Source of the DNA: Synergistaceae bacterium
Lineage (GTDB): Bacteria > Synergistota > Synergistia > Synergistales > Synergistaceae
NCBI GenBank assembly: GCA_031290815.1
Contig: JAISLO010000085.1
Coordinates: forward strand, 1-6,271
Length of the DNA: 6,271 bases
Direction of reading: 5' to 3'
Of this stretch, positions 1 through 5,645 are shown piece by piece (position 1 is the first letter of the stretch; each line of letters begins with the position of its first letter). Below the pieces are notes generated by a model. It did no database searches, was not told where the DNA came from, and saw only the letters and a program-made list of their open reading frames with translations. Position numbers and translations under genes: made by a program.

Positions 1-77
1 AGTTGCCAGACAGAACGTCCGGTTTGTTTTGTGACGTCTATTTTTAAACCGGCGGGCGTTGAATGGGTTGTGTGGTC

Positions 78-105
78 GTAGGGGCGAATAATTATTCGCC
101 CCTAC
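78..105. repeat. 28-bp perfect palindrome with an extra half-copy
   Basis: Each arm reads GTAGGGGCGAATAA and the two arms are exact reverse complements with no spacer. A third partial copy of the right arm (ATTCGCCCCTG) follows at 112-122, 18 bp after its counterpart at 94. No T-tract follows on either strand, so it does not look like a standard intrinsic terminator. Short palindromes with a GGGGCGAAT core occur as dispersed intergenic repeats in bacterial genomes, so a REP/MITE-like repeat is the likeliest reading (inference). The left edge of the porB-derived fragment ORF ends inside this repeat. Confidence 0.6.
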
Positions 106-248
106 ACCCGCATTCGCCCCTGCAGACCAGGCTGCGGTCCGAGGGTTGACGGTTGCGGTTTAGCACTTCCCGTCAGCTTCTCCCTCTCGGCGTCGACATC
201 GGCCTGAGCTTGGTCTATTAGGTCGCGCCGGTTCGCCTCGTCTGTCAT
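102..248 (-). pseudogene. Duplicated 3'-end fragment of the porB-like gene (48-codon relic ORF)
   Basis: Bases 153-245 align without gaps to 2102-2194, the 3' end of the oxidoreductase beta-subunit gene, with 4 mismatches in 93 bp. In the same frame the minus strand reads M-TDEANRRDLIDQAQADV and onward, copying the last roughly 30 residues of the beta subunit. There are two substitutions (Trp to Arg in the AEWEKL segment, Asn to Ser in TGNAKPQ). The original stop is lost, so the frame runs through unrelated sequence to a TAG at 102-104. An ATG happens to sit exactly at the right junction (246-248), but there is no convincing Shine-Dalgarno before it and none of the catalytic part of the subunit is present. 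I read it as a non-functional fragment left by duplication or rearrangement. Translation of the 48-aa ORF cannot be excluded. Confidence 0.7.
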
Positions 249-330
249 GTGGGGTTCTGATTCAACGTTCGTTTTTTCTCAAATTAAATGCTATCATCTA
301 TGTCATATATTTCCTTAGGGGGGATTTGAT
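249..330 (+). promoter_or_regulatory. Upstream region of the C69 peptidase gene with its ribosome binding site
   Basis: This AT-rich stretch precedes the peptidase gene. A G-rich Shine-Dalgarno (TTAGGGGGGA, around 316-324) lies about 7 nt before the TTG start at 331 and decides that start. A TATCAT at 292-297 resembles a -10 box, but no good -35 hexamer sits at the right distance, so the promoter is only tentative. Apart from the palindrome and the porB-derived fragment, bases 1-248 show nothing else I can name. Confidence 0.4.
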
Positions 331-1968
331 TTGAGGAAGTTATGTTTTGTATTGCGTTGTTGCAAGAGGCTGGCCGCGGTCCTGGCTCTTGCGTTTTTCC
401 TGCTGACGCCCGCTGCTTCATGGGCTTGCAGCACGATCGTGATCGGAAGGGATGCGTCGGCTACCGGGAATATCGTTTTTGGCAGGACCGAGGATCTCAA
501 TCCCTATAACGCCAAGAGGTTCGAGGTCTATCCTGCCGGGACCTTCAAAAAGGGTTACGAATGGGAGGACTTATACGGCTTTCGTTACGTCTTCAGCCAC
601 GACAGCTACAAGTTTACAGGAGTTCCCGATATGCAGGTCAACGGTGGCGGACGCTATGACGCCCACGGGGTGAACGAATTTGGCGTGGCCGTCACGGCTA
701 CCAACACGACGCCGATGTCGGACGGCGCGTCGAAGGCTGATCCGACAGCGGAGGCAGGCTTGCGCGAGGCTGTGCTCACAACGATAGTGCTCGCGGAGAG
801 CAAGACTGTGACGGAGGCTATAACACTGATAGGCGATCTGGTCGAGAGCAAGGGATCGGCCGAGAGCTTCGCCTTTATCGTCGCCAGTCAGAGCGAGGCA
901 TGGATAGTAGAGGTCATAAGCGGCCACAGGTGGGTCGCGTCGAAGGTCCCCGACGACGCGTTCGCCGTGATCGCGAACGACATGGTAACCGTATCCGTCG
1001 ATCTGAGCGATGGGAAAAGGTTCAGGGGCAGCGCGGATTTTCAGAAATTCGCGGAGGAAAACGACTTCGCCGAGTACAACTCGGATGGAACGTTGAACAT
1101 AGCCGGGAGTTACGGCAAAATAAACGGGGATGGCAACACGTACCGCAGATGGAGGGGGTACGGCTTATTCGCGCCGTCGCTCGAGATCGAGGTCAAGATT
1201 TCCAGCGACATCACCCCATACAGCCTGTTCGCTGGGCCGGACAAACCGATCGAAGTGACGGAGGTTATGAGCTTCCAGCGCGACCGCTATGAGAAGACGA
1301 AATATGACCTTAGCTTATCTGCCCAGACCTTTGACAACGAAGGGAAGGAGAGGGAGCTTGCGCAGCCCCGCCCGATAGGAACCGCCGGCCAGATAGAGAC
1401 TCATATATACGAGATGGTCAGAGGATATCCCGCCAGCGTAGGCGCTCGCTTCTGGATGGCCATGGCTCAGAGCGAACATTCCGTTTACCTGCCATACTAC
1501 GGCGCGATAACGGATACTCATCCATACTATAAGAAAGAGGCGGCCAAGTACGAGACATACCAGGACGACTCCGCGTTCTGGATCTTCCAGAATCTGGCCT
1601 CCAAAGCTCGCTCCGACAGGGAAAAGTACGGGAAGCCCATAAAGGATTACTGGCTTGCTTACGAACGAAAACTCTTCAATGAGCAAGCCCAGATTGAGGG
1701 CGATTTGTTGCGCGAATATCAGTCCGACCCGAACGCCGCGGCGAAGTATATAACGGATTACACAATAGCCAAGTCTCAGGCCGTGATCGACAAGGCTATC
1801 GAGATTAGCGATGCATTGGATAAACACATAGCCGAGAGACCTGGCGATCTGTTTGTCGTTCCATCGGATGAAACCGCTGAAAGCGGCGGCTGTTCCGCGG
1901 GAGCGGGAGCTATGGCGATTCTCATGGCCGCGTTGGCGGCGGCCGCGGTTAGAAGACGGCGAGACTGA
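331..1968 (+). CDS. Secreted family C69 dipeptidase (Ntn hydrolase) with Synerg-CTERM anchor
   Basis: Probable exported dipeptidase of peptidase family C69, 545 residues. The N-terminus is a signal peptide: basic residues (RKLCFVLRCCKR), a hydrophobic core (LAAVLALAFFLL) and an Ala-Ser-Trp-Ala cleavage region. Cleavage there would expose Cys33, which begins CSTIVIGRDAS. In this family the nucleophile is the N-terminal Cys of the mature enzyme, followed by a segment like the NIVFGRTEDLN seen here. The C-terminus (518-545) has SGGCSAG, a hydrophobic Ala/Leu/Met stretch and RRRR, matching the Synerg-CTERM sorting signal, so the protein is probably exported and held at the cell envelope. The TTG start is chosen because a strong Shine-Dalgarno precedes it and no other start retains the signal peptide. 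It probably cleaves dipeptides from extracellular peptides, which suits a peptide-fermenting lifestyle; the exact substrate is unknown. It is transcribed alone and converges with the oxidoreductase operon. Confidence 0.87.
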   Translation: MRKLCFVLRCCKRLAAVLALAFFLLTPAASWACSTIVIGRDASATGNIVFGRTEDLNPYNAKRFEVYPAGTFKKGYEWEDLYGFRYVFSHDSYKFTGVPDMQVNGGGRYDAHGVNEFGVAVTATNTTPMSDGASKADPTAEAGLREAVLTTIVLAESKTVTEAITLIGDLVESKGSAESFAFIVASQSEAWIVEVISGHRWVASKVPDDAFAVIANDMVTVSVDLSDGKRFRGSADFQKFAEENDFAEYNSDGTLNIAGSYGKINGDGNTYRRWRGYGLFAPSLEIEVKISSDITPYSLFAGPDKPIEVTEVMSFQRDRYEKTKYDLSLSAQTFDNEGKERELAQPRPIGTAGQIETHIYEMVRGYPASVGARFWMAMAQSEHSVYLPYYGAITDTHPYYKKEAAKYETYQDDSAFWIFQNLASKARSDREKYGKPIKDYWLAYERKLFNEQAQIEGDLLREYQSDPNAAAKYITDYTIAKSQAVIDKAIEISDALDKHIAERPGDLFVVPSDETAESGGCSAGAGAMAILMAALAAAAVRRRRD

Positions 1969-1978
1969 CCGAAGAATG

Positions 1979-2014
1979 TCAGGCTGTCTCGGTTCGTTAT
2001 CCGAGACAGCCTGA
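1979..2014. terminator. 14-bp stem-loop between convergent genes
   Basis: TCAGGCTGTCTCGG (1979-1992) and CCGAGACAGCCTGA (2001-2014) are perfect reverse complements around an 8-nt loop. It begins 10 nt after the peptidase stop codon and lies 82 nt beyond the porB-like stop on the other strand. Position and stability fit a bidirectional terminator serving both convergent units. Neither strand has a U-tract after the stem, so it is not a canonical intrinsic terminator and may act with Rho or as an mRNA 3'-end stabiliser. Confidence 0.6.
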
Positions 2015-2095
2015 TTACTCATAAAAGATAAAAAGTCCGAAGGGATGGGGTGCGCGCTTCTCCTCTATACGTAATATCCTTATCTGGCGTCTGCT

Positions 2096-3034
2096 TTAGG
2101 ATTGTGGTTTAGCGTTTCCCGTCAGCTTCTCCCACTCGGCGTCGACATCGGCCTGAGCTTGGTCTATTAGGTCGCGCCGGTTCGCCTCGTCTGTAAAGAG
2201 ATGCGAGTAACGGCCCTGAGCGCGCAGAAAATCCTCGACTGGCACTGGCTTTTTTGGGGTGTACGATATGCGGCGCTCTCCGTTCGCCACCTCATAAATG
2301 GGCCAGAACCTGCTGTCCGCGGCGAGGCGGCATATCTTGACCTGGTCGGCCGGATCTATCTTCCAGAACAGCGCGCACGGGACCAGGATGTTGACGAACG
2401 CGGGGCCGGGCGTCTCCACGGCGCGCCTGACCTTTTTTATCAGGTCTGATGGATCATGAAGCGTGGTCTGGGCCACGTAGGGAATGTCGTGGGCCGCGGC
2501 TATCTCAGTCAAATTCTTCGCTCGTTGAAGCTTTCCAGGAATCAACCTGCCGGCAGGCGATGTCGTGGAGCTCGCCGATCTTGGAGTGGCGCCGCTTCTT
2601 TGAGCCCCGGTGTTCATGTATCCCTGGTTGTTGTAGCAGATATAGGTGAAGTCGTGTCCCCGCTCCAGTGCGCCCGAGAGAGACTGGAGCCCGATGTCGT
2701 ATGTTCCGCCGTCGCCTCCGAAGGCCACGAATTTTATTCCGTCCCGAAACAGACCCCTGCGGCCCATCGCCTTGTGAGCGGCTGCTACGCCGGACACAGC
2801 CGCCCCCGCGTTCTCGAACGCGACGTGCATAAACGGGACTCTCCACGAGCTGTACGGATACACGGTCGTAGAAACCTCCAAACAGCCCGTCGCCCCGACG
2901 ACGACAACGGGGTCGTCTATGCCCATGAACGCCTGCCTCAAGGCGGTCGGCGCCCCGCACCCCGGACACATGCGGTGTCCCTCTGCAAGAGGGTTGTTTC
3001 TGCCTGTCAACTCCCTCACGTTAACGCCTCCCAT
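2096..3034 (-). CDS. porB: Pyruvate/2-oxoacid:ferredoxin oxidoreductase, beta subunit (PorB-like)
   Basis: Thiamine-diphosphate-binding subunit of a four-subunit 2-oxoacid:ferredoxin oxidoreductase, 312 residues, cytoplasmic. The enzyme interconverts a 2-oxoacid plus CoA with acyl-CoA, CO2 and reduced ferredoxin. The ThDP motif is visible as GGDGGTYDIG (106-115) leading to NN at 135-136. Cysteines 23, 26 and 51 (GHRMCPGCGAP, GATGCLE) have the CX2C-X24-C spacing of the proximal 4Fe-4S cluster of this family. Cys220 (ILVPCALFWK) is the likely fourth ligand. It is the last gene of the operon; its ATG starts one base after the alpha-subunit stop. A GGGAGG inside the first codons could also serve a GTG start five codons downstream (residue 6). 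The last ~30 codons are duplicated at 153-245. The substrate cannot be read from sequence; the isoleucine-type leader makes pyruvate only one option (2-oxobutyrate and branched-chain 2-oxoacids are others). Confidence 0.88.
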   Translation of the reverse strand: MGGVNVRELTGRNNPLAEGHRMCPGCGAPTALRQAFMGIDDPVVVVGATGCLEVSTTVYPYSSWRVPFMHVAFENAGAAVSGVAAAHKAMGRRGLFRDGIKFVAFGGDGGTYDIGLQSLSGALERGHDFTYICYNNQGYMNTGAQRSGATPRSASSTTSPAGRLIPGKLQRAKNLTEIAAAHDIPYVAQTTLHDPSDLIKKVRRAVETPGPAFVNILVPCALFWKIDPADQVKICRLAADSRFWPIYEVANGERRISYTPKKPVPVEDFLRAQGRYSHLFTDEANRRDLIDQAQADVDAEWEKLTGNAKPQS

Positions 3035-3035
3035 A

Positions 3036-4271
3036 TCAGTCCCCGCCTCCCATCTTGTCCCGAAGGCCGATATAACTCGCTCCGCAGCCGCAGTTCCCAG
3101 CCCTGAGCTTCTCGAAAACAGCCTTCACATCGTCTGGGAAGAGGTCCCTTCCTCCCAGACCGTAAATAAATTCGAAAACTGGCACGAACCCGTCGCGGCA
3201 GGACATGTAAAGGGCTGATTTTACCTCCGCGGCCAGAGGCGAAACGCCTCCGGGACTCGCGCTCCTGTCGAGCACGGCCACGCCCTTTTTCCCTGAGAGC
3301 GCGGCGGAAATTTCTTTTGACGGAAACGGCCTGAACATCCGCACCCTTATGCAGCCAGCCTTAATTCCGCGGGCGCGCAATTCGTCGGCGACGTCCTTTA
3401 CGACGCCTGTGGCCGACGACATTATCACCGCCACGTAGTCGGCGTCGTCCGTCCTGTAACAGTCGAGCGGAGGGTACTCCCTCCCGGTGAGCCGAGCCAG
3501 ATCTCCAGAGATCTCGCCGTCGACCCGAATGGCGTTGTTCATGCCTTCGATCTGATTTCTTTTTATTTCGAAGTAGTACTCTGACGTGACGAACGAGCCG
3601 TATGAAACGGGATTGTCCACGTCGAGCAAAGGATATACGGCCTCTCTCAGGCCGACGAACTCTTTGACCGCTTCATCGCTCAGGAACTCCACCGGCTCGT
3701 AACAGTGGCTCGTTATGAACCCGTCCTGACAGACGAATATGGGGGTGAGCACGTCCTTGTGTTCCGCGAGGCGAATCGATAGCAGAGCCGTGTCGTACAC
3801 CTCCTGGGCGTCCTCGCAGTATATCTGGATCCAGCCGGAATCGCGCTCCGGCATACTGTCGGAGTGGTCGCAGTTAATATTGACCGGCGCTCCAAGGCTC
3901 CTGTTGACAAGGCCGAAGACAATCGGCGCGCGAAAGGCCGCCGCTATCGGAAATATCTCGTGCATCAGGGCCACGCCGTTCGCGGACGAGGCCGTCATTA
4001 CCCTTGCCCCTGAAACGGACGCTCCGACGCAGGCCGTTATGGCGGAGTGCTCGCTCTCGACAGTGATGTACTCGGTGTCGACAAGACCGTTCGCGACGAA
4101 CTCCGCGAACTTCATTGGGATCTCGGTGGAGGGTGTTATGGGGTACGCCGCGACAACGTCAGGATTGATCTGTCTCATCGCCTCGGCAAACGCCATGTTT
4201 CCGGATGTCATCTCCCTGCGGAGACGTTTGTCCTCGAATAGTACCGCCTCAGCACTGCCCAACCAGCTCAC
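3036..4271 (-). CDS. porA: Pyruvate/2-oxoacid:ferredoxin oxidoreductase, alpha subunit (PorA-like)
   Basis: Alpha subunit, up to 411 residues, which with beta forms the catalytic core. The N-terminal pyrimidine-binding domain shows AAYPITPSTEIPMKFAEF (about 41-58), ESEHSAITACVGASVSG and the family block NCDHSDSMPERDSGWIQIY. The C-terminal transketolase-like domain is recognisable from DADYVAVIMSSATGVVKDV onward, with IRVRMFRPFP and a DRSASPGG loop. Start choice is uncertain. The GTG at 4271 overlaps the delta-subunit gene by 23 nt, so translation could be coupled, but its GAAGGTGG is too close to be ideal. A TTG at 4262 has better spacing. The ATG at 4211 (residue 21, beginning MTSGNMAFAEA) is where similarity to typical family members would begin, but its AGGGAG abuts the codon. 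The Cys-X-Cys near the C-terminus (GNCGCGAS) has no role I can assign. The gene is followed immediately by porB. Confidence 0.87.
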   Translation of the reverse strand: MSWLGSAEAVLFEDKRLRREMTSGNMAFAEAMRQINPDVVAAYPITPSTEIPMKFAEFVANGLVDTEYITVESEHSAITACVGASVSGARVMTASSANGVALMHEIFPIAAAFRAPIVFGLVNRSLGAPVNINCDHSDSMPERDSGWIQIYCEDAQEVYDTALLSIRLAEHKDVLTPIFVCQDGFITSHCYEPVEFLSDEAVKEFVGLREAVYPLLDVDNPVSYGSFVTSEYYFEIKRNQIEGMNNAIRVDGEISGDLARLTGREYPPLDCYRTDDADYVAVIMSSATGVVKDVADELRARGIKAGCIRVRMFRPFPSKEISAALSGKKGVAVLDRSASPGGVSPLAAEVKSALYMSCRDGFVPVFEFIYGLGGRDLFPDDVKAVFEKLRAGNCGCGASYIGLRDKMGGGD

Positions 4272-4602
4272 CCACCTTCACAGGATTGACGCCGCCAGAA
4301 GGACCAGTCTCCTCCAGAAAGTCCGACTCCGGCCGAATCGAAATCGCCCCTACGGGACAGACCGCAGCGCAGATGCCGCAGCCCTTGCAAAAGAACATAT
4401 CAATTCCCTGGACCGTTCCTCCGTCGCACGTCTGAATCGACGAGTCGGGACACTGCACCCAGCATCTCAGACACGAAACGCACTTTCCCGCGTCGAGGAT
4501 CGGGCGGACGCTTCGCCAGAGTCCGGTCTCAACGGAACGGGACGACGCGCCGAGCGTGATCGTCCCAGGCAGGATATCCTGCCAGCAAGGCGCGCAGCTC
4601 AT
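4249..4602 (-). CDS. porD: 2-oxoacid:ferredoxin oxidoreductase, delta subunit (2x[4Fe-4S] ferredoxin-like)
   Basis: Small electron-transfer subunit, 117 residues, that passes electrons from the ThDP site to or from external ferredoxin. Two complete 4Fe-4S motifs are visible: C41VSCLRCWVQCP (41, 44, 47, 51) and C72KGCGICAAVCPVGAI (72, 75, 78, 82). This is the bacterial-ferredoxin fold expected for PorD. The N-terminal ~35 residues carry the LWRSVRPILD stretch usual just before the first cluster, and an extra CAPC near the start whose role is unclear. Its ATG overlaps the gamma-subunit stop in an ATGA arrangement, typical of translational coupling. The order gamma-delta-alpha-beta is the classic four-subunit por layout. 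Confidence 0.9.
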   Translation of the reverse strand: MSCAPCWQDILPGTITLGASSRSVETGLWRSVRPILDAGKCVSCLRCWVQCPDSSIQTCDGGTVQGIDMFFCKGCGICAAVCPVGAISIRPESDFLEETGPSGGVNPVKVGELVGQC

Positions 4603-5183
4603 ACCTCGACCGCCTCGTCGCGTCCGCGCATGATGGCGCGCTTGTTGGCCTCCAGAGTCTTCGCCGAGAGGGACTTCATCTTCTTCGAAAAGTGATCGAC
4701 GAAATCATCCACGGAGACATCGCTGAAGATGCGAGACAGCGCGCCGAGCAGGGGGGCATTCGGCCTGTTTTGGCCCAACTCCTCCAGGGTGATCCTGGTG
4801 GCGTCTACGGCCATGACTGTTGCCGAATCTGGAAGGCCCAGCTTTGTGCGAACATCGGCGGTATTCTCCGGCGTGTTGACGAGGTAAACAGCGTCGTCCC
4901 CGCACCCCTCGGTGGGGTTTGCGCTCGATGCTAGCGTCGGATCTACCACGACCACGACATTTGGGTTTTGAACGCCGCAGCGGCGGCGGATTGGCTTGTT
5001 CGAGACCCTGTTGTAAGCCCGTATCGGCGCTCCCTGCCTCTCGGCACCATATTCCGGAAACGCCTGAACATGACGCCCGCCTTCAAACATGACCTCGGCG
5101 AGTATCGCGGACGCGCTCTTTGCTCCCTGCCCGCCTCTTCCATGCCAGCGAACCTCGATCATTCCACTGTTCACATTTACCAT
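4599..5183 (-). CDS. porG: 2-oxoacid:ferredoxin oxidoreductase, gamma subunit (PorG-like)
   Basis: Gamma subunit, 194 residues, first structural gene of the operon. The family signature is clear near the N-terminus: RWHGRGGQGAKSASAILAE (12-30), then AFPEYGAERQGAPIRAYNR and the VVVVVDPTL strand. In this enzyme family the domain binds the CoA side of the reaction; that role comes from family knowledge. The ATG at 5183 is supported by a near-perfect Shine-Dalgarno (AGGAGGAG) about 7 nt upstream. The gene lies directly downstream of an intrinsic terminator (5213-5255) that forms part of an attenuator, so transcription probably reaches it only after antitermination. The stop overlaps the delta-subunit start by 4 nt. 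Confidence 0.9.
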   Translation of the reverse strand: MVNVNSGMIEVRWHGRGGQGAKSASAILAEVMFEGGRHVQAFPEYGAERQGAPIRAYNRVSNKPIRRRCGVQNPNVVVVVDPTLASSANPTEGCGDDAVYLVNTPENTADVRTKLGLPDSATVMAVDATRITLEELGQNRPNAPLLGALSRIFSDVSVDDFVDHFSKKMKSLSAKTLEANKRAIMRGRDEAVEV

Positions 5184-5212
5184 TTTTTTCTCCTCCTCAT
5201 ATGAATTCCGAC

Positions 5213-5255
5213 AAAAAAAATCGGAGCCCCTCTTTAAAACTCGAAGGGCTCCGAT
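5213..5255 (-). terminator. Intrinsic terminator in the leader of the por operon (attenuator terminator)
   Basis: On the minus strand ATCGGAGCCC (5255-5246) pairs perfectly with GGGCTCCGAT (5229-5220). The loop is about 16 nt, and the stem leads into eight T residues (5220-5213). This is a textbook Rho-independent terminator oriented toward porG and placed about 15 nt before its Shine-Dalgarno. Since a consensus promoter and a leader ORF lie just upstream on the same strand, it acts most plausibly as the conditional terminator of an attenuator, not as the end of an upstream gene. Its 5' arm contains GGAGCC, which can pair alternatively with GGCTCC at 5306-5301. Confidence 0.88.
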
Positions 5256-5306
5256 CTCTCGTCTGGGTTTAAACGGCGCTAAACGCCGATCCCACGAGGA
5301 GGAGCC
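5247..5306 (-). promoter_or_regulatory. Predicted antiterminator hairpin of the por attenuator
   Basis: Reading the minus strand, nested pairings form one long interrupted hairpin. They are GGCTCC (5306-5301) with GGAGCC (5252-5247), CTCGT (5298-5294) with ACGAG (5262-5258), GGG (5293-5291) with CCC (5267-5265), and CGGCG (5288-5284) with CGCCG (5278-5274). The apical loop TTTAG contains the leader stop codon. Forming it occupies the 5' arm of the terminator, so the two structures exclude each other. A ribosome stalled at the isoleucine codons (5329-5315) would leave it free to fold; a ribosome at the stop codon would break it. CTCCTCCTC at 5304-5296 can also pair with GAGGGGAG in the leader Shine-Dalgarno (5373-5366) with one bulged base, giving a possible protector hairpin. 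Pairings were found by eye and no energies were computed. Confidence 0.65.
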
Positions 5307-5356
5307 GCGTTGCTAATTATAATAATGATAACGTTGTTCATTTTCCGCACTATCAT
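5279..5356 (-). CDS. Isoleucine-rich attenuator leader peptide (25 aa)
   Basis: A 25-codon ORF from ATG (5356-5354) to TAG (5281-5279). It begins MIVRKMNN, continues V-I-I-I-I-I at residues 9-14 (Ile codons ATC ATT ATT ATA ATT) and ends SNAAPPRGIGV. Ten of the 25 residues are Ile or Val. A strong Shine-Dalgarno (AAGGAGGGGAGGAA) ends about 6 nt before the ATG. The ORF lies between a consensus promoter and an intrinsic terminator, in the position and with the composition of ilv-type leader peptides; enteric IlvL likewise carries Ile/Val runs followed by a Pro-Pro segment. Its role would be to sense charged tRNA-Ile (possibly also tRNA-Val) by ribosome stalling, not to make a functional protein. 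It is too short for ordinary gene finders. Chance coding in AT-rich DNA is the alternative, but the surrounding architecture argues strongly against it. Confidence 0.78.
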   Translation of the reverse strand: MIVRKMNNVIIIIISNAAPPRGIGV

Positions 5357-5389
5357 AATCTGTTCCTCCCCTCCTTGCAGGTTGTCGAG

Positions 5390-5418
5390 ATTCTATCACG
5401 AGAGCAGTTACGTGTCAA
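5390..5418 (-). promoter_or_regulatory. Consensus sigma-70-type promoter of the por operon
   Basis: On the minus strand a perfect -35 hexamer TTGACA (5418-5413) is separated by 17 bp from a -10 hexamer TAGAAT (5395-5390, 5 of 6 matches to TATAAT). Transcription would start around 5383, giving a leader of roughly 200 nt before porG that contains the leader peptide and terminator. Two tandem 14-bp A-rich repeats lie directly upstream and could act as an UP element or binding site. Confidence 0.85.
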
Positions 5419-5446
5419 ACATTCATTTTTTCACATTCATTTTTTC
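5419..5446. repeat. Tandem duplication of a 14-bp unit upstream of the por promoter
   Basis: ACATTCATTTTTTC occurs twice in a row (5419-5432 and 5433-5446), ending one base upstream of the -35 hexamer of the minus-strand promoter. As read by that promoter, each unit carries an A6 tract. A second ACGTGT (5447-5452) after the repeats matches the one overlapping the -35 box (5410-5415). This may be an UP-element-like A-tract array or an operator; no regulator can be named. Confidence 0.6.
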
Positions 5447-5452
5447 ACGTGT

Positions 5453-5645
5453 TGACCAAAATTCCCTCTCAACCTTTGCGCCGAAAGGGTTTCTAAAATT
5501 CTCTAGCCTTATCCTGCTGCAAAACTAGGGAGTTTGGATTACGAAAGTCGAAGACACCATCGACAAGCTCGCGGACTCTGAACTATGAAATCACAAAACA
5601 AGCATGACGACGTGCGCGATTCGCGATAAAATACTTAAAGGGGTG
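5453..5645 (+). other. Intergenic region between the divergent por operon and the PIN-domain gene
   Basis: About 190 bp without a convincing gene. A candidate promoter for the PIN gene is ATGACG (5604-5609), 17 bp, TAAAAT (5627-5632). It would start transcription just before the AAAGGGG ribosome site at 5637-5643. This promoter is speculative. A short closed frame at 5529-5588 (encoding ITKVEDTIDKLADSEL before a TGA) has protein-like composition but no ordinary start codon. Confidence 0.35.

Noticed and set aside
19..52. CCGGTTT and AAACCGG inverted pair (19-25, 46-52)
   Set aside because: Only 7 bp with a 20-nt loop and no following T-tract aligned with a gene end; too weak to call.
331..430. 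Lipoprotein signal (lipobox) ending at Cys33 of the peptidase
   Set aside because: Ser-Trp-Ala-Cys is a poor lipobox, and Cys33 is needed as the free catalytic nucleophile in family C69.
1315..2022. 235-codon minus-strand open frame opposite the C69 peptidase
   Set aside because: It is antisense to the peptidase, shows no domain, and runs through the intergenic stem-loop; an opposite-strand shadow.
2456..3106. 216-codon plus-strand open frame opposite porB
   Set aside because: Arg/Ser/Pro-rich low-information translation antisense to a conserved enzyme subunit; a shadow.
4344..4356. TCGCCCCTACGGG resembling the palindrome arm at 94-105
   Set aside because: It lies inside the conserved delta-subunit coding sequence (just after the second 4Fe-4S motif) without the inverted partner; a chance match.
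3739..4695. 318-codon plus-strand open frame opposite the alpha, delta and gamma subunit genes
   Set aside because: It is antisense to strongly supported genes with clear family motifs, has no recognisable domain, and is explained by the GC-rich codon structure of the opposite strand.
5310..5528. 72-codon plus-strand frame starting MLIIIMITLF, like a membrane peptide
   Set aside because: Its hydrophobic start is the complement of the isoleucine codon run of the attenuator leader, and the rest is AT-rich intergenic sequence containing the minus-strand promoter. No Shine-Dalgarno of note.
5529..5588. Short frame encoding ITKVEDTIDKLADSEL before a TGA, possible remnant or AUU-initiated mini-gene
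   Set aside because: It is bounded by a TAG at 5526 with no ATG, GTG or TTG inside; only about 20 codons. A degraded gene tail is possible but cannot be supported.
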